From contig NZ_JAKREW010000017.1 of assembly GCF_022347545.1 (NCBI RefSeq), forward strand, positions 1-64,000: a DNA stretch of 64,000 nucleotides. Direction: 5' to 3'. The stretch comes from Terribium retamae. GTDB taxonomy: Bacteria; Pseudomonadota; Alphaproteobacteria; Rhizobiales; Rhizobiaceae. Below are positions 1 to 7,838 of the stretch, piece after piece. The notes below the pieces were generated by a model that saw nothing but the letters and a program-made list of their open reading frames with translations, ran no database searches and was not told where the DNA came from. Within the stretch, counting starts at the first letter, position 1. The number at the start of each line of letters is the position of its first letter. Made by a program: the position numbers and the translations under genes.

Positions 1-173
1 GTGCCGTCCTCGGCCGCCGAGACCTCGCAGGCGGCGTGATAGTGGATGCCTTCGGCGTTGCTGCAGCTCGTCGCCGGCCACGAGGCCGGGTCGAGCGACG
101 AGAGGCCCGCGACGATGTTGCCGCCCTCGATCCGCAACGCGTCAGGCGACGACCTGGAGCCGATCATGCTCAT
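1..173 (-). CDS. 5' part of an unidentified gene, cut by the window edge
   Basis: On the minus strand a frame opens at ATG 173-171 (a second in-frame ATG is at 167-165) and stays open to base 1, about 57 codons. It begins MSMIGSRSSPDALRIEGG and later contains the run CSNAEGIHYHAACEV. It overlaps the last 32 bases of the hydrolase gene in another frame, which fits the tight overlaps seen between the three genes before it and suggests it belongs to the same operon. No strong ribosome binding site is visible; translation may depend on coupling. I do not recognise the family and assign no function. Confidence 0.5.
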   Translation of the reverse strand, partial: MSMIGSRSSPDALRIEGGNIVAGLSSLDPASWPATSCSNAEGIHYHAACEVSAAEDG

Positions 174-1017
174 GTGCCCCCGCGCGTTCGTAGGACCGGG
201 CTACGCTCTCCACGAAAGCAGCTGCCTTGGCGATGACCAGCCGCCGTTGCCGGTCGAGCGTGACGAGGTGATAGCTGTCGTCCAGCACCAGCGACTCGAC
301 CGTGCCGCCGAGATTGCGCTGCAGATATTCCAGGTTGGTGAGGCTGGCGATGTCATCCTCGCGCGCATGCACCACCATCGTCGGCTGGCGTAGTTCCGGC
401 AGCTCCGGCTTGAGGGCATCGACAAGCCGCCACAACTCGCGCAGCGCCAGCGCCGGCGTCGCTTCGAGCCCGGCTGCGGTGGAGTCGCCGGAGAACATCG
501 ACTGCGCCAGCACCATGCGCAGGCGCTCGTCCTTCAGTCCGTAGGGCTCCTGTTCCACGAAACGGTATTTGCGGCCGCTCGGCGTGTTGATGAACAGCTT
601 GAGCAGGAAACGGTACCAGGGGATCGACCAGCCGTCATACCAGAGCGTCGGTGCGAACATGATGAGGCCGTGCACGCGCTGCGGCTGGCGTGCAGCCAGC
701 ATGGCTGCCAGCACCGCGCCCATCGAAAGGCCGCCGACGAGCACGACACGGCAGCGTTGCTCCAGCGTGGTCAGCGCGTCTTCGGCGCTGGCGTACCAGT
801 CCTTCCAGCCGGTGGCGACAAGGTCGGCCTCGGTGGCGCAATGGCCGGCCAGCATCGGGCACATCGCCGTATAGCCGCGCTCGGCGAAGTTGCGCGCGAC
901 GTTGTTCATCTCGATCGGCGTGCCGCCAAGGCCGTGCAGAAGCAGGATCCCGACATCGCCGCGCGGGAAGATGATGGTGCGGTCCTTGGATGTCGGCTTT
1001 GTGGATGTTTCAGCCAT
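142..1017 (-). CDS. alpha/beta hydrolase, carboxylesterase-like
   Basis: A 291-residue alpha/beta-hydrolase with an early oxyanion loop LLLHGLGG (about 26-32), nucleophile elbow GLSMG (Ser about 98), acid in HAREDD (Asp about 221-222) and His of DSYHLV (about 250), so the catalytic triad looks complete. The nearest type is the small monoacylglycerol lipase / Est30-like carboxylesterases; the substrate is unknown. There is no signal peptide, so it is probably cytosolic. The ATG at 1017 is chosen because it forms an ATGA overlap with the stop of the SMR-type gene upstream; the frame is open 19 codons further but that stretch lies inside the neighbour. It is part of the coupled minus-strand operon. 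Confidence 0.88.
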   Translation of the reverse strand: MAETSTKPTSKDRTIIFPRGDVGILLLHGLGGTPIEMNNVARNFAERGYTAMCPMLAGHCATEADLVATGWKDWYASAEDALTTLEQRCRVVLVGGLSMGAVLAAMLAARQPQRVHGLIMFAPTLWYDGWSIPWYRFLLKLFINTPSGRKYRFVEQEPYGLKDERLRMVLAQSMFSGDSTAAGLEATPALALRELWRLVDALKPELPELRQPTMVVHAREDDIASLTNLEYLQRNLGGTVESLVLDDSYHLVTLDRQRRLVIAKAAAFVESVARSYERAGAHEHDRLQVVA

Positions 1018-1385
1018 CAGATCGTACCTGCGACGAGAATGACGCCTGCCGTGATGAGCAGCGCGCCGAGCCATTGAGAGGGGCCGGTCTCCTCACCCAG
1101 CCACAGCCGCCCGACGAGCGTGATGGCGAGGATGTTGAGACTGGCGAGGGGAAAGGCGATGCCGAGCGGCGCAAGCGTCAGGATGCGCACCCAGATGATG
1201 AACTCGGCGACATAGATGATCAGCCCAAGGCCGACCCAGCGGTCAGCGATTAGAGCATGGGCGAAGGGCTGCCAGCGCTGGGAGGAAAATTCCGGCAGCG
1301 CGTCGGCACCGAATTTGAAGGCGATCTGGCCGAACACGTCGCAGACGACCGACAGCACGAACAGGACGACCAGCTCGGTGCTCAT
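1017..1385 (-). CDS. SMR/ArnE-like four-helix membrane protein
   Basis: A 122-residue hydrophobic protein with four predicted membrane helices: a first helix from MSTELVVLFVLSVVCDVFGQ, a second after the QRWQPFAHAL loop, and two at the C-terminus separated by GEETGPSQWLG. Length and layout match the small multidrug resistance / EamA half-transporter superfamily, including ArnE/ArnF-type lipid-linked sugar flippase subunits and small-molecule exporters. It starts at ATG 1385 with an ATGA overlap onto the arginase-like gene and ends with an ATGA overlap onto the hydrolase gene. The context suggests it moves the product or substrate of the neighbouring enzymes across the inner membrane; this is inference. 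Such proteins usually act as dimers. Confidence 0.8.
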   Translation of the reverse strand: MSTELVVLFVLSVVCDVFGQIAFKFGADALPEFSSQRWQPFAHALIADRWVGLGLIIYVAEFIIWVRILTLAPLGIAFPLASLNILAITLVGRLWLGEETGPSQWLGALLITAGVILVAGTI

Positions 1386-2305
1386 GCCAGCACCTGTTCG
1401 AGCCTTGCTACGATGCGGGCGTTGGTCGTGTCGTTGACGGCGGCCATCGCGGCGTCGAATTTCGGCTGACGCGGACGGTCGAGCCTGGCCAGCATGTAGC
1501 GGAACGGGTCGCGGAATTGCGGCGCCGAATAGTCGCCGCATACATCGACGCCGAGGATGCGCCGATGTGCAGCCAGGCGTTCGATGGCGTGCAACACCTG
1601 GTCGAGCCGCATGGCGCCCTGGTCCCAGTTAGTCACCGCTTCGCTGGTGGCCAGCACGTCTTTGTCGAAGGTGATCCACAGCGCTTCCGACCCGAGCTTG
1701 GAAATCAACTCGTCGAGGAAAGCCTGCCAGTCCTCGTCGGCGAGATTGCGCCAGATCAGCCGCTTGGCGAAGCCATCGCCAAAGGTTTCGGCGCCGCCTT
1801 TCTTGACCGCTTTGCCGACGAGCTGTGTCGCCGAAACGCGCCAGGCATACATCTCCAGTCGGCCGTCGCGGATGGCCTGGAGGTTGGCCGACTTGATCTG
1901 CGGCAGCACGAGGTCGGTGCTGGTCGGGCCAATGGTGATGATGCGGGCCACGTTGCGCCGTTCCAGCGTACGGTTGACCCAGCCGCCGCAGTTGGGCGTC
2001 GCCGGGAAGGTCACCCAGTCGGGATGGTTGTCGAACTGGATTACCGTCACCGGTTCCTCGACCCGGCCAAGGAACAGGTCGGCGAGGTGATGGAAGTCGC
2101 CGGAGCCGTAGAACATCAGTTCGGCTTCGCCGTTTGAGCGTAGACCGACCCGCTTGCCGAGCTCGGTTAGCGCGCGCCTGCTCGCAACGATGCGCAGCCG
2201 GGGCGCTAGGTCCCCGGCTGGCACGATATCGGCTGGTTCGGTCCGGGCGCTGTGGAAGCCCTGTCCCGTCACGGCGCCGTCGAGATCGACGATGCGCAGG
2301 TGCAT
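1382..2305 (-). CDS. arginase/deacetylase-fold protein
   Basis: A 307-residue protein with the metal-site landmarks of the arginase fold in altered form: GSGDFHH (about 67-73, where arginases have GGDH), DNHPDW (about 92-97, matching DAHxD) and FDKD (about 213-216, matching DxD). It therefore probably binds a dinuclear metal centre, but it is distant from true arginases and agmatinases, so hydrolysis of a C-N bond in a guanidine or amide is a guess. The start at ATG 2305 follows an AGAGGA ribosome binding site; the longer open frame upstream runs into a repeat element. It is the first gene of the four-gene coupled block; the aminotransferase lies upstream across the repeat. Confidence 0.75.
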   Translation of the reverse strand: MHLRIVDLDGAVTGQGFHSARTEPADIVPAGDLAPRLRIVASRRALTELGKRVGLRSNGEAELMFYGSGDFHHLADLFLGRVEEPVTVIQFDNHPDWVTFPATPNCGGWVNRTLERRNVARIITIGPTSTDLVLPQIKSANLQAIRDGRLEMYAWRVSATQLVGKAVKKGGAETFGDGFAKRLIWRNLADEDWQAFLDELISKLGSEALWITFDKDVLATSEAVTNWDQGAMRLDQVLHAIERLAAHRRILGVDVCGDYSAPQFRDPFRYMLARLDRPRQPKFDAAMAAVNDTTNARIVARLEQVLA

Positions 2306-2370
2306 ACGGTTATCCTCTGGAGTGTTGGAGCATGGTGTTTGCGTAGATCGGTATCCACCTTCTGGCGTGG

Positions 2371-2544
2371 TGCCGCCCCTCATCGCCCTGCCGGGCACTT
2401 CTCCCCGTGAACGGGGAGAAGGAGGCTGGCCGCAACGCCGGTATTCCTGTTGCAACGCTGGTGATTGGCGAAACCATCGGCGACAGCCCCCTCTCCCCGT
2501 TCACGGGGAGAGGATGGCGGCAGCCAGGTGAGGGGCGGCGCCGA
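2371..2544. repeat. composite palindromic repeat, copy 1
   Basis: Element bounded by an 11-bp inverted repeat (GCCGCCCCTCA at 2372-2382 and its complement at 2529-2539). Inside are two perfect 10-bp hairpins, one around TTCTCCCCGT (2399-2420) and one around CTCTCCCCGT (2491-2512). The middle section is also shared with the copy at 6219-6395, so the whole unit is a dispersed repeat and not just two hairpins. It fills most of the gap between the aminotransferase and arginase-like genes and could act as a transcript processing or attenuation site. Confidence 0.85.
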
Positions 2545-2583
2545 CGCTTGACACGCTTGTCCGAACAGCCGGACCTTTCGGGA

Positions 2584-4011
2584 TCATGCTCTGGTCACGC
2601 GGGTGAACAACTGGTCGAGCAGAGCGATCGCCAGGTCGATCTCGGCATGGCTGATGGTCAGCGACGGCGCCAGCGTGATGACGTTCTTGAAGTAGCCGCC
2701 GATGTCGAGCACGAGTCCGTAGGTCTGGCCGTTGTGCACGAGATCGCCCTTCAGCGACTCGTCGACCATGCGGTCGACCAGCGCCTTGGATGGCGTGTAG
2801 CTGTCATGCGGCTCGCAGATCTCGATGCGCAGCGCGAGGCCCAGACCATCGACTTCGCCAACGATCTTGTGGCGCCGCTTCAGCTCTTCGAGACCGCGCA
2901 GGAAGTAGGCGCCCTTTTCCGGCACCATCGTCTCATAGTCGTCCTCGGCCATCATTTTCATGGCTTCGAGCGCGACGGCGGTGCCGAGCGGGTTGGCGTT
3001 GAAGGTCGAGTGGGTTGAGCCGGGCGGGAAGGCGCCGGGATTGATCAGCTCCTCGCGGGCCCACACGCCGGACAGCGGGTTGAGGCCGTTGGTCAGCGCC
3101 TTGCCGAAGACGACGACGTCGGGATTGACGCCGAAATGCTCGATCGACCACAGCTTGCCGGTGCGGTAGAAGCCCATCTGGATCTCGTCCACCACCATCA
3201 GGATGTTGTGGCGGTCGAGCACCTTCTTCAGTTCAGTGAAGAAGTTCATCGGCGGTACGATGTAGCCGCCAGTGCCCTGCAGCGGCTCGACATAGAAGGC
3301 CGCATATTCGGCTTCCCCAGCCTTCGGATCCCAGACGCCCTGATACTCGCTTTCGAACAGGCGCTCGAATTGGCGCACGCAGTGCAGGCCGTATTCTTCC
3401 TTGTTCATGCCCTTCGGCGCGCGGAAATGGTAGGGGAATGGCACGAACTGCGCGCGTTCGCCGAAATGGCCGTAGCGGCGGCGATAGCGATAAGAAGATG
3501 TGATGGCCGAGGCGCCGAGCGTGCGGCCATGATAGCCACCCTCGAAGGCGAACATCAGGCTCTTGCCCTTGGATGCATTACGCACAAGCTTCAGCGAATC
3601 CTCGATCGCCTGAGCACCGCCGACGTTGAAATGCACGCGGCCCTTGTGGCCGAACTTCTGCTCGGCGTCGCGCGCGATCAGCGTGGCGAGCTCGATCTTC
3701 TCGCGGTGCAGATATTGGCTGGCCACCTGCGGCAGCTTGTCGATCTGACGCTTCAGCGCATTGTTGAGGCGCTGGTTGGCGTAGCCGAAATTGACCGCCG
3801 AATACCACATCTGCAGATCGAGGAACGGCGTACCCGCCGCATCGAACATGTAGGAGCCTTCGCAGCGGTCGAAGATCTTCGGAAAGTCGGTGTAATGCAC
3901 GGTGTCGCCATGTGAGCAGTAGATGGCTTCGAGCGCGAGCAGTTCCGTATCGCCGAGTTCCAGCCTGAAATCGTTGCTGGCTTCGAGCCGAAGGGCTGCG
4001 TTGGTGTGCAT
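2584..4011 (-). CDS. class III (PLP) aminotransferase
   Basis: A 475-residue fold-type I aminotransferase of the ornithine/GABA/putrescine (class III) group. Visible landmarks are GGAQAIE (131-137, phosphate-binding region), FEGGYHGRTLGA (156-167), the DEIQ motif (275-278, Asp to the pyridine nitrogen) and the Schiff-base lysine in VFGKALTNG (Lys304). It should move an amino group between an omega-amino or alpha-amino donor and a 2-oxo acid; the exact donor cannot be read from sequence. The ATG at 4011 lies 14 bases after the stop of the phosphatase gene, so the two are co-transcribed. The downstream arginase-like gene is 278 bp away behind a palindromic repeat. Confidence 0.88.
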   Translation of the reverse strand: MHTNAALRLEASNDFRLELGDTELLALEAIYCSHGDTVHYTDFPKIFDRCEGSYMFDAAGTPFLDLQMWYSAVNFGYANQRLNNALKRQIDKLPQVASQYLHREKIELATLIARDAEQKFGHKGRVHFNVGGAQAIEDSLKLVRNASKGKSLMFAFEGGYHGRTLGASAITSSYRYRRRYGHFGERAQFVPFPYHFRAPKGMNKEEYGLHCVRQFERLFESEYQGVWDPKAGEAEYAAFYVEPLQGTGGYIVPPMNFFTELKKVLDRHNILMVVDEIQMGFYRTGKLWSIEHFGVNPDVVVFGKALTNGLNPLSGVWAREELINPGAFPPGSTHSTFNANPLGTAVALEAMKMMAEDDYETMVPEKGAYFLRGLEELKRRHKIVGEVDGLGLALRIEICEPHDSYTPSKALVDRMVDESLKGDLVHNGQTYGLVLDIGGYFKNVITLAPSLTISHAEIDLAIALLDQLFTRVTRA

Positions 4012-4025
4012 GGATCAGGTCCTTG

Positions 4026-4727
4026 TTACAGAAGATGCGTGGATTGGACGGCCATGGCCTTGGCCAGCCAGTCGGAGAAAAGCGGCGGCAGGTCGGTGAA
4101 ATTGCCGAAGCTGCGATGGGTGATGCCGTTGGCGCGGCAATGGTCGGCGAGCTTGCCTTTCGCGAACACCATGTCGGCGATGGACGCGGCGCAGAAATCG
4201 GAACGGCCGTCGCCGATCAGCACACGCAGCGCGCTATCGGGCGCGCGGTCGAAGCTGGTGCATTTGCAGTGCGCGGAGCGGGCGCGGCAGCTTGTCGAGG
4301 CGTGCGGGCAGCCGAGTTGCCAACGGTCGCCGCCCGCATGCATGAGTTCGTTGGCGAGAACCGGCAGGACCAGTCCATAACCCTTGAGCGCGTGGGCAAT
4401 GACGCGGTCCAGCCCGTCGGAAACAATGGTAACGCTGATGTCGTTGGCCTGCAGCGTTTCGACGAAGCGCACAAAACCCGGATCGATGCGCAGGCAGTTG
4501 GCAAACAGGTCGAGCATGACCGGCTCGACCCGCAAAAGCTCCACCTGCCTGGACATGCATTCGCGTGAACCGATGACGCCACGCTCCCAGGCAGCCTCGA
4601 TTGTGCGCCATTCCGGCTCCGCGAACTGGGCAAGCAAAAGGTCGGTCGTGTCTTCCAGTGAGATCGTGCCATCGAAATCGATGAAGCACTCGACGGGAGG
4701 CAAGGGGAGGAGGTCGATCTTGTTCAT
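4026..4727 (-). CDS. HAD phosphatase, MtnX/phosphoserine-phosphatase-like
   Basis: A 233-residue HAD hydrolase with the nucleophile motif DFDGT (Asp17, Asp19), motif II in TIVSDG (about 100-105) and motif IV GDGRSD (172-177). This resembles the MtnX / phosphoserine phosphatase branch. Four cysteines cluster at 140-156 (CPHASTSCRARSAHCKC), a candidate zinc or disulfide patch in the cap. It should remove phosphate from a small metabolite; no methionine-salvage genes are near, so MtnX function itself is not supported. The start is taken at ATG 4727; an in-frame ATG ten codons upstream is also possible, and neither has a clear ribosome binding site. It is the first gene of the minus-strand cluster, divergent from the SorC-type regulator. 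Confidence 0.83.
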   Translation of the reverse strand: MNKIDLLPLPPVECFIDFDGTISLEDTTDLLLAQFAEPEWRTIEAAWERGVIGSRECMSRQVELLRVEPVMLDLFANCLRIDPGFVRFVETLQANDISVTIVSDGLDRVIAHALKGYGLVLPVLANELMHAGGDRWQLGCPHASTSCRARSAHCKCTSFDRAPDSALRVLIGDGRSDFCAASIADMVFAKGKLADHCRANGITHRSFGNFTDLPPLFSDWLAKAMAVQSTHLL

Positions 4728-5022
4728 GCTGCACCGCACTTGCATGCCGCATGCCAAGTCGGAAAATGGAAGGAAATCAGGGGAAGAGGTTTCTCACACC
4801 GGGATTTCTAGCTACAAAAAATGTAGGAATCTGCCTGGAAGAGGGGGCGCCCCGCATTTCCTGGTGGAGTTGCTGCGTCGATCTGTCAGCCGCTTTTATG
4901 GCTTCCGCGTGGGGGCGTGCCGCAGAACGAACTCCGAACAATTGTCAGGCTAGTGAGCGATTGCGCATTGTCGAAAACCCTGCGACAGTAGCGGAGAGAT
5001 AGTCACGTGAAGTGCCGACCCC
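4728..5022. promoter_or_regulatory. divergent intergenic region
   Basis: 295 bp between two divergent genes, so it must hold promoters for the minus-strand metabolic cluster and for the SorC-type regulator. The only symmetry I see is a short one, TGTCG (4969-4973) with CGACA (4983-4987). No convincing -35/-10 pair could be assigned. A frame at 4751-5002 is open but has no coding look. Confidence 0.4.
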
Positions 5023-6156
5023 ATGAGTGCCCGGTCTGAAACCAGCAATCCCAGGCTTGATGATGCCGCGCGTGCCGGCTGGCTCTATTATGTCGCCGGC
5101 AATACGCAGGACCAGATCGCAACGAAGCTCGGCATCTCGCGCCAGACCGCACAGCGGCTGGTCTCGCTGGCGATGTCGGAGGGGCTGATCAAGGTGCGGG
5201 TCGATCATCCCATCGCCAATTGCCTCGACCTTGCCGCCCGGCTGAAATCCCGCTTCGCGCTGGACCTGGTAGAGGTGACGCCGAGCGATCCAGATTCCAC
5301 GTCCTCGACCATCGGCGTAGCCCAGGCGGCGGCGGTGGAGATCGAGAAATGGCTGCGCCGGCCGGAGCCGGTCATCATGGCGATCGGCACCGGCCGCACC
5401 CTGAAGGCCGCGATCGAACAGCTGCCGCCGATGGAGTGCCCGCAGCACAAGGTGGTCTCGCTCACCGGCAACATCTCGCCGGACGGTTCGGCCGCCTTCT
5501 ACAACGTCATCTTCACCATGGCCGACACCATCAAGGCGCGCAGTTTCCCGATGCCGCTGCCGGCGATCGCCTCTTCGCCGGAAGAACGGAAAATGCTGCA
5601 CAGCCAGCAGCTTATCCAGCCAACGCTGGCCCTAGCGGCGCAGGCCGACATCACCTTTGTCGGCGTCGGCGATCTTGGTCCGCAGGCGCCGCTGCTGGAA
5701 GACGGATTCATCACCGAGGCCGATCTGAAGGCGTTGCAGAAGGCCGGCGCCGTCGGCGAGATCGTCGGCTGGGCCTTCGATCGCGACGGCCGCCTGATCG
5801 ACGGCATCACCAATGACCGCGTCGCCTCCGCGCCGCTGCCATCACGGGAACGCTCCCTGGTCGTGGGGGGGGGGCGGGGGGGCCCCCCCCCCCCCCCGGG
5901 GGCCCCCCCCCCCCCCCCCCGCGCAAGGGCAATTGGGGCGAAACCCGCCGGGCGCCCCCCCCCCCGCCCCCCCCCCCCACCCCCCCCGCGCGCCCCCCCC
6001 CCCCCGCCCCCCCCCGCCCCCCCCCCCGGGGGGGGGCCCCCCCCCCGGGGCGCGCCCAAGCTGCCCGGTATTCTCGCCGCCGTGACGCGACGTCTCGTCA
6101 ATGGCCTGATCACCGACGAGCGCACAGCCGAAAGCCTGCTGGCGGCGGCAGTCTAG
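5023..6156 (+). CDS. SorC/DeoR-type sugar-alcohol regulator, sequence damaged near the C-terminus
   Basis: The N-terminal part is a clean SorC-family regulator: helix-turn-helix around residues 27-52 (QDQIATKLGISRQTAQRLV) and a sugar-phosphate-binding domain with GTGRTLKAAI and the family C-terminal phrase LVNGLITDERTAESLL. Between SRERSLVVG and KLPGILAAV the frame runs through about 190 bp of poly-G/poly-C (5865-6056) that translates to Gly/Pro runs. Family members are near 315 residues; this reads 377. I think those bases are a sequencing or assembly fault that by chance kept the frame, and that the true protein has a short normal linker there. Position and family point to control of the smoEFGK operon that follows. 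Confidence 0.8.
   Translation: MSARSETSNPRLDDAARAGWLYYVAGNTQDQIATKLGISRQTAQRLVSLAMSEGLIKVRVDHPIANCLDLAARLKSRFALDLVEVTPSDPDSTSSTIGVAQAAAVEIEKWLRRPEPVIMAIGTGRTLKAAIEQLPPMECPQHKVVSLTGNISPDGSAAFYNVIFTMADTIKARSFPMPLPAIASSPEERKMLHSQQLIQPTLALAAQADITFVGVGDLGPQAPLLEDGFITEADLKALQKAGAVGEIVGWAFDRDGRLIDGITNDRVASAPLPSRERSLVVGGGRGGPPPPPGAPPPPPRARAIGAKPAGRPPPRPPPPPPPRAPPPPPPPAPPPGGGPPPRGAPKLPGILAAVTRRLVNGLITDERTAESLLAAAV
5865..6056. other. near-homopolymeric G/C block inside the regulator, probable artefact
   Basis: Runs of 6-18 identical G or C bases with almost no A or T, interrupted by a short normal-looking patch at 5921-5953. Nothing else in the window resembles it. It sits inside a conserved family region and adds about 60 codons. 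Best read as a base-calling or assembly error; not a proline-rich domain. Confidence 0.85.
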
Positions 6157-6181
6157 GCGTCGATTCCTTCTCCCCTTCTGG

Positions 6182-6425
6182 GCTAGCGTGCGTACACATT
6201 TTTTGACGTGAGGGCGGTGCTGCCCCTCATCGCCCTGTCGGGCACTTCTCCCCGTGAACGGGGAGAAGGAGGCTGGCCGTAACGATGGTGCTCGTCCTGC
6301 AAAGCTGGCGATTGGCGAAATCCTCGACGGGAGCGCCCTCTCCTCGTTTATGGGGAGAGGATGCCGGCAGGCAGTGAGGGGGGGCGGCACCGACGATCGG
6401 TATCCAGATGTGTGCGCACGCTAGC
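6182..6425. repeat. composite palindromic repeat, copy 2, with outer inverted repeats
   Basis: 244-bp element with 18-bp terminal inverted repeats, GCTAGCGTGCGTACACAT (6182-6199) against its complement at 6408-6425 with one mismatch; weaker symmetry extends outward through CTTCTGG / CCAGAAG. The core (6219-6395) is homologous to the repeat at 2371-2544, including the spacer between the two hairpins, though the right hairpin here is degraded. There is no open frame. It resembles a MITE-like or rhizobial intergenic mosaic element and separates the regulator gene from the smo promoter. Confidence 0.83.
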
Positions 6426-6451
6426 AGCCAGAAGAGGTTCCGGATTCCGGC

Positions 6452-6508
6452 TTGACATAAATCCCGAAGAATGAATAATTGCTCACAGCTAAGGCAAATG
6501 CTCACTTG
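6452..6508 (+). promoter_or_regulatory. candidate promoter and operator of the smo operon
   Basis: TTGACA (6452-6457), a 16-bp spacer and AATAAT (6474-6479) form a good sigma-70-type promoter 48 bp before smoE. Just downstream are two direct copies of TGCTCAC (6480-6486 and 6500-6506), spaced 20 bp, placed where a repressor could block clearance. Binding of the SorC-type regulator there is inference. Confidence 0.55.
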
Positions 6509-6527
6509 GCTCTTTGGGAGGAAATCG

Positions 6528-7838
6528 ATGAACCTGCGCACCCTCGTCCTGGGGCTGTGTTCGGCCAGCGCTTTTGCGTTCGCCGCGCATGCCGAGACGA
6601 TCACCATCGCCACCGTCAACAATGGCGACATGATCCGCATGCAGAAACTGACGGAGGACTTCACCAAGAAGAATCCCGACATCCAGCTCAACTGGGTCAC
6701 GCTGGAAGAGAACGTGCTGCGTGAACGTGTGACCACCGACATCGCCACGAAGGGTGGCCAATATGACGTGATGACCATCGGCACCTATGAAGTGCCGATC
6801 TGGGCGAAGCAGAACTGGCTGCTGCCGCTGGAAAATCTCGGCGACGACTACGACCAGAAGGACATCATCCCCGCGATCGCCGGCGGTTTGACCGTCGACG
6901 GCAAGCTTTATGCCGCGCCCTTCTACGGCGAGAGCTCCTTCGTCATGTACCGCAAGGACCTGATGGAGAAGGCCGGTCTCAAGATGCCCGATGCGCCGAC
7001 CTGGACCTTCATCAAGGAGGCCGCCGACAAAATGACTGACAAGGCCAACGGCGTGAACGGCGTGTGCCTGCGCGGCAAGGCCGGCTGGGGCGAGAACATG
7101 GCTTTCCTGACCGCCATGTCCAACTCATTCGGCGCGCGCTGGTTCGACGAGCAGTGGAACCCGCAGTTCGACCAGCCCGAATGGAAGAACACGCTGCAAT
7201 TCTATGTCGACCTGATGAAGGCCGACGGACCGGATGGCGCTTCCTCCAACGGCTTCAACGAGAACCTCGCGCTGTTCCAGCAGGGCAAGTGCGGCATGTG
7301 GATCGACGCCACCGTGGCGGCTTCCTTCGTGTCCGACCCGAAGAACTCGACGGTCGCCGACAAGGTCGGCTATGCGCTGGCGCCGGATAATGGCCTCGGC
7401 AAGCGTGGCAACTGGCTTTGGGCCTGGTCGCTCGGCATTCCGGCCGGCACGCAGAAGGCTGCGGCGGCCGAGAAGTTCGTCGCCTGGGCAACCGGCAAGG
7501 GTTATCTCGACCTCGTGGCTTCGAAGGAAGGCTGGGCCAATGTGCCGCCCGGCACGCGCAGCTCGCTTTACGCCAATCCGGAATATGAGAAGGCGGCGCC
7601 TTTCGCCAAGATGACGCTGGACTCCATCAATTCCGCCGATCCGACCAAGCCGACGGTCAAGCCGGTGCCTTATGTCGGCGTGCAGTTCGTGGCGATCCCC
7701 GAATTCCAGGGCCTCGGCACCACTGTCGGCCAGCTCTTCTCCGCAGCGCTCGCCGGGCAGATGTCGGTGGACGATGCGTTGAAGCAGGCGCAGGACGCCG
7801 CCAAGGCCGCAATGACCGAAGGCGGTTACATCCAGTAA
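6528..7838 (+). CDS. smoE: polyol ABC transporter, substrate-binding protein
   Basis: A 436-residue extracellular solute-binding protein family 1 member. The N-terminus is a signal peptide of about 22 residues ending AHA before ETITIATVNNGDM, so the mature protein is periplasmic. It captures sugar alcohols such as sorbitol and mannitol and hands them to SmoF/SmoG, judging by the SmoEFGK-SmoS-MtlK order known from Rhodobacter and Sinorhizobium. The ATG at 6528 is chosen for the GGGAGGA ribosome binding site at 6516-6522 and because the signal peptide starts there; an upstream in-frame ATG at 6471 lies inside the promoter. First gene of the smo operon. Confidence 0.9.
   Translation: MNLRTLVLGLCSASAFAFAAHAETITIATVNNGDMIRMQKLTEDFTKKNPDIQLNWVTLEENVLRERVTTDIATKGGQYDVMTIGTYEVPIWAKQNWLLPLENLGDDYDQKDIIPAIAGGLTVDGKLYAAPFYGESSFVMYRKDLMEKAGLKMPDAPTWTFIKEAADKMTDKANGVNGVCLRGKAGWGENMAFLTAMSNSFGARWFDEQWNPQFDQPEWKNTLQFYVDLMKADGPDGASSNGFNENLALFQQGKCGMWIDATVAASFVSDPKNSTVADKVGYALAPDNGLGKRGNWLWAWSLGIPAGTQKAAAAEKFVAWATGKGYLDLVASKEGWANVPPGTRSSLYANPEYEKAAPFAKMTLDSINSADPTKPTVKPVPYVGVQFVAIPEFQGLGTTVGQLFSAALAGQMSVDDALKQAQDAAKAAMTEGGYIQ

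Noticed and set aside
4751-5002. 83-codon frame in the divergent promoter gap
   Set aside because: Lies where promoters are expected; no motif and poor codon pattern.
5862-6060. Proline/glycine-rich domain in the SorC regulator
   Set aside because: It is the translation of homopolymer runs, most likely an artefact; not reported as a domain.
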